Assembly: GCF_041146395.1 (NCBI RefSeq)
Contig: NC_090984.1
Coordinates: 126,794,280-126,858,279 of the forward strand
DNA length: 64,000 nucleotides
Direction: 5' to 3'
Origin: Eulemur rufifrons
Lineage: Eukaryota; Chordata; Mammalia; Primates; Lemuridae
The notes below the pieces were generated by a model. It had not been told where the DNA came from. It was given only the letters and a program-made list of their open reading frames with translations, and did not search any database. Position 1 is the first letter of the stretch; each line of letters opens with the position of its first letter. The translations under genes and the position numbers were made by a program. Shown piece after piece: positions 10,361 through 21,181 of the stretch.

Positions 10361-12370
10361 CCGGGAACAACCTGAGCACAGAGCTGGACCTGGGCAGGTG
10401 TGGGTGGAGGGGAAGGGCTGCTTTCCTGTCGGGGGGGTCGTGGCTTCCTCTCCATATAACCATGTCCTCTGGGGGACTTGTCTGAGTTCATGACCCTGTG
10501 CTTCCCCCTGAAGTCTCAGATACATTTGTGGTAACGACAGAAAATATTCTCACCTGCTCAAAAGGCAGACAGTGGCTTCCAGGCACTTTCTCCTGTCCCC
10601 AAATGTACATTAACTATCAACACTTTGGAATAAGTTGTAAATGGATAAAAGACTTTCTCTTGGACAACACAATGCAGCACAGCACGCAGAAGCCGGCAAG
10701 CAGGACACAGAGCCCGCGGGACATCAGGGGCAGACGGCTCCTCCCCCCGCTGGAGACCCCAGAAGGGCTCATTTCCCAGCTCAGGAGCTGGTGTGGAGGG
10801 AAACTGAGGATACCTTTCAGACCCTGGGGTTTCCTGTCTCTGCCTGTCACTCTTCTTCCTCAGGAGTCCAGGTTGTCTCCTTGTAATGCCCAGGTCTCGT
10901 TCATCTGAAATGGGATGACTGAGGACCTGAATTCAATGCAAATTTAAGCCTTAATTTTTTTCACTTTTCTGCTCTCCATAAACTTTCAGTACAATATTTG
11001 GAGTATGACATCAGCCACCCGCCATCCACACCCTTGTGCCATGAAAGGGTTTTGTGTTTCCTACGCTGTGTCGGTCATTCAGGAGCAAACGCTTCTCTGC
11101 AGAGATGATTCTGTATGTGCCGGGGGTTTGCTTGGCCCCTGGAAAATTTAAACTGCAATCCCTTTAGCAAGTCCAGCTTCCAGCGATCCAGTGCCTATGT
11201 CCAGTGTCGTCTTGTCTCAGCCCACATGCCGCCTGCTGGGCTGTGCCTAATAAGCTAATGCTCTGGTCCTGTTTCTCCCTGCAAGTCCTGGTCTCTCTGC
11301 AGATTTCAGGTTTGTTCTTGGTGAAATAACTTCTGCTATTTGAAATATTAAATAAAATTTGCTAATCCGCAGCTCCCGCAGTCATGCTTTATAGATGACG
11401 ATGATGTTGCTATTATTGTGGCTGATGTAAGAAGAAGAGCTTTTTCTCAGCTGTCTGCTTCTCCCAGGTGAGGATAAGCTTTATCCTTAATGCCAAGAAA
11501 TTAGAAATGATCAAACTATTAACCAGTAGTTTAATAAATAAGAATTTTGTGCAAATGATGCATCAGGACACTACATCAACAGCAATGGCTGTGTCATGCT
11601 CACTGCAGCGTGGCCGCGTCCACAGTGTGTGCTGTGAGTACAATAGGCAAAAAGCACCTGCTACGTGATTCCACTGTTACAAATTCTAGAGAGTGAAAAC
11701 TCAAGTAACATAAACTATGTCAGCAGGTGCCTGGGTAAAGGGAGGGAGAGGGAAGGAGAAAGAAGGAGGAATTTTAGAAGGAGAAGTGTCAACATTGAGG
11801 GAAATCAATTTCCTCCATATCGCAGACAGGGGACGGTGTGTCAGCATCTTTCACTTGTTCACTTCAACTGTGCTAAGGCCACTGAGTACCAACTATGCCT
11901 CATTAAAGTTAATATGAACAATTAATAGATGATTTGGTAGAGAAGGAGCGATGGACAAATAGATAATAAGGGAGATTTTAGGTTCAGTTATCTGCATTAA
12001 TCCTGTGTGCCAGGCTTTCTATATATTATTCAGAAAAAAAAAGCAGAGAGGCAAGAAACTGGCTTTATCTTGTTATGATAGAATTGGGGTTCTAGAATCC
12101 ACCCTAGGCATGTCCAGGTTTGGTCTGCAGTGGGTTCCAAGGACGGGATCATGGCCCAGACACAGAGATTCCCAGATATGTGTTTCTGGACATATCACAC
12201 AACTTCCATATGTGTCTAGGCTTACGTTTACATCTGTAAAATACACGGAAACTTCACACCCACAGCACATGGTTTCTATGTGTCTGTAAGTTAAATAAGT
12301 GAACATGAGCAATTGATCACTGTACAGTCACCGAATTTTTTTCTGGTCTTGCCGTCCCTCAGCTGCCCCA
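10361..12370. other. VH4-to-VH3 spacer, unit 1
   Basis: Non-coding. From about 11280 it matches the upstream flanks of the VH3 genes at 19237, 33746 and 50900. The portion starting CTAAGGCCACTGAG at about 11874 is the sequence joined to the VH1 spacer at 63087. Confidence 0.6.
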
Positions 12371-12380
12371 CCCAGGGCTT

Positions 12381-12405
12381 GCTATATAGCAGGGGACATG
12401 CAAAT
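12381..12405 (+). promoter_or_regulatory. VH3 promoter: TATATAG element and octamer
   Basis: CTATATAG is followed by ATGCAAAT (12398-12405), 125 bp before the leader ATG. The block from here to the ATG is nearly identical in all seven VH3 genes. Confidence 0.88.
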
Positions 12406-12530
12406 AGGGCCCTCCCTCTGCTGATGAAAACCAGCCCAGCCCTCACCCTGCAGCTCTGGGACAGGAGCCCCAGCCCCGGCATTCCCAGGAGTCCCCATTC
12501 GGTGATCAGGACTGAACACAGACACTCACC

Positions 12531-12987
12531 ATGGAGTCTGGGCTCAGCTGGGTTTTCCTTGTGGCTCTGTTACAAGGTAATTCATGGAGAACTGGAGATA
12601 TTGGGTGTGTGAGTGGATGTGAGTGAGAGAAACAGGGGTGTGTGTGGCAGTTTCTGACTAGGCTGTGTCTGTGTTTGCAGGTGTCCAGAGTGAGGTGCAG
12701 CTGGTGGAGTCTGGGGGAGGCTTGGTCCAGCCTGGGGGGTCCCTGAGACTCTCCTGTGCAGCCTCCGGATTCACCTTTGATGACTATGCCATGCACTGGG
12801 TCCGCCAGGATCCAGGGAAGGGGCTGGAGTGGGTGGCAGTTATATGGTATGATGGAAGTAAGCAATACTACGCAGACGCCGTGAAGGGCCGATTCACCAT
12901 CTCCAGAGACAACAGCAAGAACACGTTGTCTCTGCAAATGAACAGTCTGAGAGCCGAGGACACGGCCCTGTACTACTGTGCCAGTGA
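12531..12987 (+). CDS. IGHV3-like V gene, apparently functional
   Basis: Leader exon 12531-12576; intron 12577-12680; second exon with leader end 12681-12691 and V region 12692-12987. The signal peptide is [19 protein letters not shown]. The frame opens [16 protein letters not shown]. Both cysteines (LSCAAS, YYCASD) and the FR2 Trp are present. CDR1 contains DDYAMH, as in human VH3-9, and CDR2 contains [13 protein letters not shown], as in human VH3-33. FR2 has an unusual acidic residue (RQDPGKG, where the other copies have RQAPGKG). FR3 has TLSLQ where most primate VH3 genes have TLYLQ. No stop or frameshift is seen. Its 3' flank matches that of the copy at 44170. Confidence 0.95.
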
Positions 12988-13026
12988 CACAGTGAGGTGA
13001 CTTCAGTGTGAGCCCAGACACAAACC
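12988..13026 (+). promoter_or_regulatory. V-RSS of VH3 gene at 12531
   Basis: Heptamer CACAGTG (12988-12994), 23-bp spacer, nonamer ACACAAACC (13018-13026). The spacer begins AGGTGACTTCAG, a variant shared only with the gene at 44170. Confidence 0.95.
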
Positions 13027-13047
13027 TCCTGCGGGGGTGCGCATGAG

Positions 13048-13061
13048 CCACCAGGGGGCGC
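13048..13061 (+). promoter_or_regulatory. CTCF-like motif after VH3 RSS (12531)
   Basis: CCACCAGGGGGCGC is a near-perfect CTCF core, 21 bp after the nonamer and in gene orientation. Confidence 0.75.
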
Positions 13062-16000
13062 GCGGGACACAACGAGCAGAGTCAAGGCAGTGGACAATGA
13101 TTGTTTCCTGTCAGAATTTGGGGCCTCTTCTTTAGAAATTTCAACCAGGGACCTATATTCTTTCCTGGCTCTGCGCTCGTCACTGTAGTGTCTGAATTAG
13201 AAACGTCTTGTTGTACTAAATGAACAAGCTCTCACCTGGACACATGGTGGAACATCAGTCACGTGGGCAGAAATGACACTGGTGTTATCACAGGGGTCAG
13301 AATCCTGAGGAAGGAATCCCAGGGGAACCTGCTGAGCATTTTCCAACCAGACTCAGCGCACAGACCTCAGTGGGACTCCCTGAGTGGGACAGTCTTTGGG
13401 ATTCAGGTTGGGACATGTAGGGACCTGGGCAGGGTCAGTGTCTCATAAAACCTAACACTGTCAAGTTGTTCTCTCCTCATTTAAAACTGTACATTTCAGA
13501 TGCAGAAATGATTTAGTTCAATTTTTTTTTTTTTGGAAGTCTATTTTGTTTCTCCCTTGGTTCTGTTTTCACATCTTCCTCTGTTCCTTTGTCCCACACA
13601 AAATGGAGGGTGTGGTCTCTGTGTCTAAATCCTGGGGCTCAAACCCTTCACCTGGAGCTCAGGTGTGGCTCTGGCTGTGGCTCCTGAGGCACCTGGGAGA
13701 GATTGATGGGATGGGACTGTGTCACCCACCATTGCTGGGACCCTCCTGCTGTCACCTGGGCATGGACTCACATTGGAAATGCAAGCAGCCATTAGTAGCT
13801 GCGAGAATGAGATTGATTGGTCAAAGTGGGATGTGTCCACTGAGACTCTCACAGAGTCACCTTCAACACCTGTGGCATTGGAGAGACCTGCAGATGGAAA
13901 CCTCAGTGTGCTGAGCAGTCTGGGTGACATCCAGGTCCTTGTGAGTGGTGTCCTTTGGCTCCACATGATCACACCCCACCCTGCAGTCCAGTCCCTGCTG
14001 TATGTTGTGTCTGCCCGAGATGGCCCTTTATCCAAGAGCTGCCTCACCCTCCCCCCTCTGCTCCTCCTGACTGCCCTCTCCTATGTTCTCCTCCTTCCTA
14101 TGGAGAGCAAAATCATTCCTTGTTTTTATTGTCATACCCATTGTTATCAAGGAGAAAGAAGTGTCGTGTATTGAACAAGGATTTGTGTCTAACCCACATG
14201 GGATTCACAAAAGATTTCTTCCATACATTAGTCTTCATCATGGGAGATATTTGTGGAAAATGATGCACAACATCCATCTTATGAAGAAATTTCCATTCTG
14301 AGTTAGTTCCATGTGTACCTTTAGACACAGATGTGTCCTCATTGCAAGTAGGAAACAGCTAACTATGTGACAGGCTTTGCCACCTTGTACAGTCCCTGCC
14401 TATGAAATAGCTACAGGGTCAGACAGGAAGGTGCTAACACCACAGGGCACATCAGGGAGTGTGGAGGAAGGGACAGGCCCATCAGGACAGGTGTGACCGC
14501 TGCTCCTTTAGAGTAACTTTGTTGATTTTAGTTGTTTATAGCATTTTAATTCAAAATTCCTACAGCACTAAAACACACTTGATTTATGTAAAGCCCAAGA
14601 GAGCTGCAAAGCTCAGGAGTTGGTGAGCACATGTCATGGTGCAGGACGCGGTGGGTGCCCCTGAGGTGGCCACAGGTGAAGGGTCACTCAGCATGAGGGT
14701 GAGGAATATGGACATTATGGCAAAGAAGGCAGGTGTCCTCCTGGGGAAGACAGGAGGTGGAGACTCTGTTGGCTGAGTCTGCAAGGGCTTGGGCAGGGGC
14801 ACCAGGGTCTGTCCTAGAGAAGTGGCATCTGATGAAAGGATCTGATGTTGGGCGATTCTGGAACAAAGTGAGGAGCACAGAAATCAGCTGAGGGGGCTCC
14901 CCTGAGGCCTTGAAAGAGGTTGCTTTATGAATGCGACATCATGACATGTGGATCAGAGGAGCAGAGAGCCACACTGTGGAGCAGCCACCACCCCGGACCT
15001 GTTAGATGCGATCATGTGTGTGCAGAGGCAGGACGGCTGACACAGGGCAGGAGCGGATGGCGTGGATGGGCGTGGCCGCACGTGTGTATCGTGGGAAAGT
15101 GTGATCCGTGCAGGGACAACTCAAGTCAGCGCGGATCCTCTCTTCACAATATCGCAGCTTTGAATGTTCATATCTACAGTTAGCAACATGCTTATTTTCT
15201 TAGTTTATTCGCTAAAGGCAACAGTATATGTTTCAAATAATTCGTGATTATTTTATATTTCCTGATATTTATAGGTTTTTCTTTCAATAAATTCTCTAAT
15301 CTGTGGCTGGGAGCCTGTTAAAATATGGCCCTATCAGAGCATAGCAACCAAATCTACAAGAGAAAAATGTTTCCCAGTTGCTGATTGCCAGGAGTCAGCG
15401 ATTTCAGTAAGATGCGTGTGGTGACAGCGTGTGGAGCCACGAGATCACGTTTGCAGTCACCTACCGTGAGATGCTTCATTCTCTCCCAGTGAAACACAGC
15501 AAGTGGGGATGGCCACAGCAGACGCAGCTGGGTTAGTCTCCTCTGTTCTAAACTGCTCTTGCATAATGGGTTTCTCATTTGAAGAGTCTATTTTAACTCA
15601 CATCAGCCTGTATTTACTATTTTAAGGAGATGATACATGGGGTCCTGTTTTGTCATACCTACGAGTAAGTCATAGTGAAATGATTTAATTTTAACTTACT
15701 ACTCAGTGGGCCAGAGCATCCAAGCCCTCAGTAGAATATTTTGGAACAATATGTGCTGTCACCGTGGTGATTTAGGCAAGGAAATCCTTACAGTGTTTAG
15801 GATGAGGTGTTCCTCCTTGTCCGTATTATATATGGCAAAAACCATAATGGTATAGGGAGACTTTGTCAAAACTTTTTATGGGATTTCTAGCTTCAATAAT
15901 AATCTGTGCTTCAGTATTAAGGATATGCAATATTGTCAAGGAGTGAATTTCTGCTCTAAGATACTTACAGCTTTTGTTGAAGAGGACAAAAAGCCAGACA

Positions 16001-16084
16001 ACACCCTGTTATATTTACCATATATTATTTTAGTATATTTTGGATTTCTAATTGGGTCACTCACAGACTGCTCTCTGTTCTATT
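13062..16084. other. VH3 downstream spacer, first copy
   Basis: No gene is recognised. The sequence is colinear with 44707-47762. An open frame at 13546-13914 and 13719-14174 corresponds to one unbroken 207-codon frame in the other copy; here a 5-bp difference near 13710 splits it. Confidence 0.6.
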
Positions 16085-16305
16085 GCACAGTATAACTAGA
16101 GTTAATAAAGTTAATAATAATGTAGATTTCAAAATAGCTGAAACATAGAATTTTAAATATTCTCACTATAATGAAATAACAAATATTTGCAGTGATGGAC
16201 ATGCTAATTATGCTGATTCGATCATTCCACAATGTATACAAGTATTGACATCCTGTTGCTTCTCTTCAATATATATAATTATTGTCAATCAAAAATAAAT
16301 AAAAT
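16085..16305 (+). mobile_element. LINE-1 3' end fragment (L1M-type)
   Basis: The segment from the AGTTAATAAAGTTAATAATA stretch, through GTGATGGACATGCTAATTATG, to an AATAAATAAAAT end matches my memory of old primate LINE-1 3'UTR ends. The copy is at 47763-47975. Confidence 0.65.
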
Positions 16306-16740
16306 TTGACCCAAGTGCCCAACAATACATGAGTGGAGTAATAAAATGTGGCATCTGTATACCATGCAGTTCTACTCAGCCACAAAATGCAATGGTGATC
16401 TAGCACCTCTTGTATTAACCTGGATAGAGCTGGAGTCTGTTCTACTAGGTGAGGTATCACAAGAATGGAGAAACAAGCACCACATGTGCTCCCCATCAAA
16501 TCTGTGCTGACTGATCAACAGTGCAGTGTTCACATGGTAGTAATACTCAATGGGTGCCCGACAGGTGGAGATGTGGGCGGTGAACTTACAACTAATGCAT
16601 GTTGAGCCCACTGTGTGGGGGGAGGGCACTCCTATAGTCCTGCCTCGGGGAAGGGGGGGCAAAGGCATTATATGTAACCAAAAAATTTGTACCCCATAAT
16701 ATTGTGAAATAAAAAAGAAACAATAAAAATGATAAATATT
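16306..16740 (+). mobile_element. LINE-1 ORF2 end plus 3'UTR fragment
   Basis: The segment around TACTCAGCCACAAAATGCAA and GGATAGAGCTGGAG is the hallmark C-terminal end of L1 ORF2. It is followed by a G-rich 3'UTR and an A-rich tail. The copy is at 47976-48415. Confidence 0.75.
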
Positions 16741-16914
16741 TTGGATGAGGAATACGATAATTTTCTTAATTTGATCAATATGCAAGGTATGCATATATCA
16801 AAACACATGTTAAATATATGCATTGTTTTTCAATTAAAATAAAATAAAATGTTTAAACGTAATGGTACAAGAAAAACCACCCAGGTATATTTCCTTTTAT
16901 GCAAATTGTATAAT

Positions 16915-17185
16915 CTTCTGTATTTTTTATTTAATTTTTCACGTATCATTTTAAATTTCATAATATTGCGGGGGTACAAATCTTTAGGGTACATAAATTT
17001 CCTTCCTCCCACCCGAGTCAGAGCTTCAAGCCTGTCCATCCTCCAGATCCCAAAGGCAATCACAGCAACAACAAAAATAAGTAAATGGGACCTGATCAAA
17101 TTAAAGAGCTTCTGCACAGCAAGAACACTATCAGGAGAGCGAACAGACAGCCTACAGAACGGGAGGAAAGATTCGCACGCCACAC
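16915..17185 (-). mobile_element. 5'-inverted (twin-primed) LINE-1 fragment
   Basis: A T-rich start and GGGGGTACAAATCTTTAGGG (about 16950-17048) read as L1 3'UTR in minus orientation. The adjoining 17049-17183 reads as ORF2 in plus orientation (ACCTGATCAAATTAAAGAGC). That head-to-head arrangement is typical of twin priming. The copy is at 48590-48843. Confidence 0.6.
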
Positions 17186-17348
17186 ATTTTATATTCTTTA
17201 AGCCTTTTCTTCCGTGTCTATACGCAGATCATATGCAAAGTGGTCCTTGCTGTGAAAATGTACAGACCTTTCTAGAAGCTCCATGTGATCTCTCATGGCT
17301 TCTGGGCACCTTCAATGTTCAGTGACAGAAAGGATGGTGTGAATATTT

Positions 17349-17976
17349 CAGTTCTTCTTCTTTTCTTTTTTTTTTTTTATTTCAGGATACTATGAGGGTA
17401 GAAATGTTTTGGCTACATTTTATATCTTTGCCTCACCCAAGCGAGGATTACACTCATGGCCTTGCCATATACAATGCTCATCTTGTCCATGAGTTGTGAG
17501 TTTACCCCCCTCACCCCCTAATCCCTGGAAAATATTACTACCATGTGAGCACCATAGTGTTGATCAGTTAGTGCCAATTTCATGGCGAGTACATGTGGAG
17601 GCTGTTCCTCTGATCTTGTGATACCTCCCTGTGGATAATGGGCTCAAGCTGAATCCAGGAAAATAGAAGAGGTGCTAGGTTTCTTATAATTGAGTAATAT
17701 TCCCCTGTATGCATATACCAAATTTGAATGATGCCCTCATGAATTGACGGACACTTGGGTTGTTTCCACATCCTTGCAATACTGAATTCTGCTGCCATAA
17801 ACATTCGGGTGCAGATGTCTTTATTATAGAATATCTTTTGCTCTTTTGGGTAGATGCCTAATAGTGCTATTGGTGGATCTAATGGTATTTCCATTTTTAG
17901 CTCTTTGAGGTATCTCCAAATTCTTTTCCACAGAGGTTGCATCCATTTGCAGTCCCACCAGTGGTATAAAAGTTCT
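17349..17976 (-). mobile_element. LINE-1 3' fragment with ORF2 C-terminus
   Basis: A poly-T at 17349-17378 marks the 3' tail on the minus strand. The minus-strand frame 17942-17580 matches the end of L1 ORF2 protein (CTRMFMAAEFSIARMW, then QPKCPSIHE). It is 5'-truncated at about 17976, exactly where VH3-upstream sequence begins. The copy is at 49005-49640. Confidence 0.85.
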
Positions 17977-19085
17977 GCAAGTCCTGGTCTCTCTGCAGAT
18001 TTCAGGTTTGTTCTTAGTCATATAACTTCCATTACCTGAAATATTAAATAAAATGTGCTAATGTATGGCTCATGCAGGTGTGTTGATGTGAACGATGATG
18101 ATGTTGCTGTTATTTTTGTTGATGTAAAAAGAAGAAGAGCTGTTTTCTCAGCTGCCTCCTTCTCCCAGGTGAAGCGAAGCTTTACCCATAATAGCAAGGA
18201 ATTGGAAAGAATGCCAACATTAACCAGCAGCTTAAAAACCAAGTCTTTTTTGCAAATGATGCATCAGGACACTACATCAATGACGGCAATGGCTGTGTCA
18301 TGCTCACTGCGGTGTGGCCGCGTCCACAGTGTGTGCTGTGAGTACAATAGGCAAAAAGCACCTGCTACGTGATTGCACTGTTACAAATTCTAGAGAGTGA
18401 AAACTGAAGTAACATAAACTATGATAGCAGGTTCCTGGGTAAAGGGAGGGAGAGGGAAGGAGAAAGAAGGAGGAATTTTAGAAGGAGAAATGTCAACATT
18501 GAGGGAAATCGATTTCCTCCATATCGCAGACAGGGGACGGTGTGTCAGCATCTTTCACTTGTTCACTTCAACTGTGTTAAGGCCACTGAGTACCAACTAT
18601 GCCTCATTAAAGTTAATATGAACAATTAATAGATGATTTGGTAGAGAAGGAGCAATGGACAAATAGATAATAAGGGAGATTTTAGGTTCAGTTATCTGCA
18701 TTAATCCTGTGTGCCAGGCTTTCTATATAGTTTTCAGGAAAAAAAAAGCAGAGAGGCAAGAAACTGGCTTTATCTTGTTATGATAGAATTGGGGTTCTAG
18801 AATCCACCCTAGGCATGTCCAGGTTTGGTCTGCTGTGGGTTCCAAGGACAGGATCATCGCCCAGACAGTGACATTCCCAGATATGTGTCTCTGGACATAT
18901 CACACAACTTCCATATGTGTCTAATCTTACTTTTACATCTGTAAAATACATGGAAACTTCACACCTACAGCACATGGTTTCTATGTGTCTGTAAATTAAA
19001 TAAGTGAACACGAGCTATCAATCACAGTACAGTCACTCAGTTTTCTTCTGTTCTTGCCCTCCCTCAGCTGTCCCACCCCAGGGCT
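17977..19085. other. VH3 upstream flank for gene at 19237
   Basis: Non-coding, and repeated with minor changes at 11280-12370, 32115-33590 and 49641-50745. It holds no extra gene. Short open frames recur here by homology only. Confidence 0.6.
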
Positions 19086-19087
19086 TG

Positions 19088-19111
19088 CTATATAGCAGGG
19101 GACATGCAAAT
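19088..19111 (+). promoter_or_regulatory. VH3 promoter: TATATAG element and octamer
   Basis: CTATATAG is followed by the octamer ATGCAAAT at 19104-19111, 125 bp before the ATG. Confidence 0.88.
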
Positions 19112-19236
19112 AGGGCCCTCCCTCTGCTGATGAAAACCAGCCCAGCCCTCACCCTGCAGCTCTGGGACAGAAGCCCCAGCCCCGGCATTCCCAGGTGTCC
19201 CCATTCGGTGATCAGCACTGAACACAGACACTCACC

Positions 19237-19693
19237 ATGGAGTCTGGGCTGCGCTGGGTTTTCCTTGTGGCTCTGTTACAAGGTAATTCATGGAGAACTA
19301 GAGATATTGGGTGTGGGAGTGGATGTGAATGAGAGAAACAGGGGTTTGTGTGGCAGTTTCTGACCAGGCTGTGTCTGTGTTTGCAGGTGTCCAGTGTGAG
19401 GTGCAGCTGGTGGAGTCTGGGGGAGGCTTGGTCCAGCCTGGGGGGTCCCTGAGACTCTCCTGTGCAGCCTCCGGATTCACCTTTGATGACTATGCCATGC
19501 ACTGGGTCCGCCAGGCTCCAGGGAAGGGGCTGGAGTGGGTCGCATACATTAGTTATGATGGTGGTAGCACATACTACGCAGACGCCGTGAAGGGCCGATT
19601 CACCATCTCCAGAGACAACAGCAAGAACACGCTGTCTCTGCAAATGAACAGTCTGAGAGCCGAGGACACGGCCCTGTACTACTGTGCCAGAGA
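19237..19693 (+). CDS. IGHV3-like V gene, apparently functional
   Basis: Leader exon 19237-19282 ([15 protein letters not shown]), intron 19283-19386, leader end 19387-19397, V region 19398-19693. CDR1 DDYAMH equals that of the gene at 12531, but CDR2 is [17 protein letters not shown], so the two differ mainly in the antigen-contact loop. FR2 is the usual [12 protein letters not shown]. Both cysteines and the FR2 Trp are present, and the end reads YYCARD. No lesion is seen. The provirus of unit 2 lies about 0.9 kb downstream. The counterpart in the duplicated block is the gene at 50900, which differs in CDR1 and CDR2. Confidence 0.95.
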
Positions 19694-19732
19694 CACAGTG
19701 AGGGGACATCAGTGTGAGCCCAGACACAAACC
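19694..19732 (+). promoter_or_regulatory. V-RSS of VH3 gene at 19237
   Basis: CACAGTG, 23-bp spacer, ACACAAACC (19724-19732). Confidence 0.95.
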
Positions 19733-19753
19733 TCCTGCGGGGAAAGCGCGGGG

Positions 19754-19767
19754 CCGCCAGGGGGCGC
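19754..19767 (+). promoter_or_regulatory. CTCF-like motif after VH3 RSS (19237)
   Basis: CCGCCAGGGGGCGC, 21 bp after the nonamer, gene orientation. Confidence 0.72.
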
Positions 19768-20599
19768 CCAAGACACAAGGAGCAGAGTCAGCCCAGGGCA
19801 GGTGCAGGTGGAGGGTAAGGGCTGGTTTCCTCTCAGGGTCGGGGCTTCCTCTCCAGAAAACGGTTTCCTCTGGGGAACTTCTCTGAATTCACCATTCTGT
19901 GTTTCCCTCTGCAGTCTCTGAGTTGGATATGTTTGTGGTAAGGAGAGAAAAAATTGTCACCTGCACAAAAGGCAGAGAGTGTGTTCCAGTCACTTTCTCC
20001 TGTCCCCAAATTGACATTAATTATCAACACTTCTGAAGAAATCCAAAAATACATAAAATATTTTGTCTTGGCAACACAATGCAGCACAGCACACAGAGCT
20101 CAACGTTCCTTCTAGCCGGCAAGCAGCATAAAGTGCCTATTGGACATCAGGGGCAGACGGAGTCAGCGTTGTAAGCAAGAGAAGGAAGACCTAGCTCCTC
20201 GGTCGCATGTCATGAGTGGAAGGTTGTCACTCTGCAAGATCATCAGCTTATCCTGAAGGTCGTGGTACCACTGTGGCCTTCAAAATACCAGAAGCTTCAC
20301 GGCTTTTATAAAAATGCTCACTTTGGCGTCCTCCACTGCAGTGGCCAGCAAGTGCTCCGAGCTCTGAATTGATGCTGTTAACTTTCTTGGCATTATATTT
20401 CTATAAACATGTTATTAATATATGTTCTAAATTGTAAAATATGGATATATCTTCATATATATAATCAGTAATAATTATGGTTTTCAGTACATTGTTGTAT
20501 GCCATAAAATTAACCAACTTTGTCAACTGTCTCTCTGCCCATGGCTATTCTAAGAGTTTTGTCATCCATAGACAATCCGTGGCCCTGATGGGCAAATTT
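19768..20599. other. VH3 downstream flank up to provirus copy 2
   Basis: Non-coding, AT-rich after 20340. It matches 51430-52265 closely. The part around 20155-20360 is more distantly related to 34555-35750 and 41000-41860, so it is an old VH3 3' flank. No 5' LTR is found where it meets gag. Confidence 0.6.
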
Positions 20600-21178
20600 C
20601 ATTTACCTTCCCCACCGGGAGCCTGGACTGGGACCCAAATGAGGAACGAGGTAAGGAGGCTCTCGATCGCTATCACAGACTCTGCTACAAGGCATACGGA
20701 CAGTGGCTAAAAGGCCGACTAATCTGTCCAAGGTAGGTGAGACCATACAGGGGCCTAACGAGCCCCCAGCAGTGTTCCTGGAATGCCTTTTTGAAGCTTA
20801 CCGCCTGTATACTCCCATAGACCCAGAGGCACCAGAAAATGACGTGCCATTAATATTGCCTTTGCCACTCACTCGGCCCCAGAGAGTAGGAGAAAGCTGC
20901 AGAGATTAGAAGGATTTAAAGAAAAATTGCTGTCTGAGTTAATAAAAATTGTTCAGAAGATTTATAACAACAGAAAACATCCTGGGACTGTGCAGTCTAA
21001 AAGGATGGTCAAAATTCCTGTATCCGCTATAGTGAAACAAGAAAGATATAAAAGTGAAAAAGGCAAGAGGCCCAAAAGACCAGAGGGGGATGCTAGGAGG
21101 AGGAAGACCAGCCTAAGCCATGACCAGTGTGCCTACTGCAAAAAGCATGGACACTGGCAAAACGAATGTCGTCACTGA
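20600..21178 (+). pseudogene. gag capsid-nucleocapsid remnant, provirus copy 2
   Basis: The C-terminal part of a capsid-like domain (about 20610-20850) contains stops or frame changes near 20708 and 20907. It leads through a basic linker to the nucleocapsid with one CX2CX4HX4C knuckle, ending at TGA 21176-21178. Matrix and the first part of capsid are absent. The final 83 codons form the longest open piece. Confidence 0.78.
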
Positions 21179-21181
21179 AAG

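Noticed and set aside
12506..13072. 188-codon minus-strand frame over a VH3 gene (also 19212-19778, 44145-44717)
   Set aside because: Antisense shadow of the V exon, repeated wherever VH3 sequence occurs.
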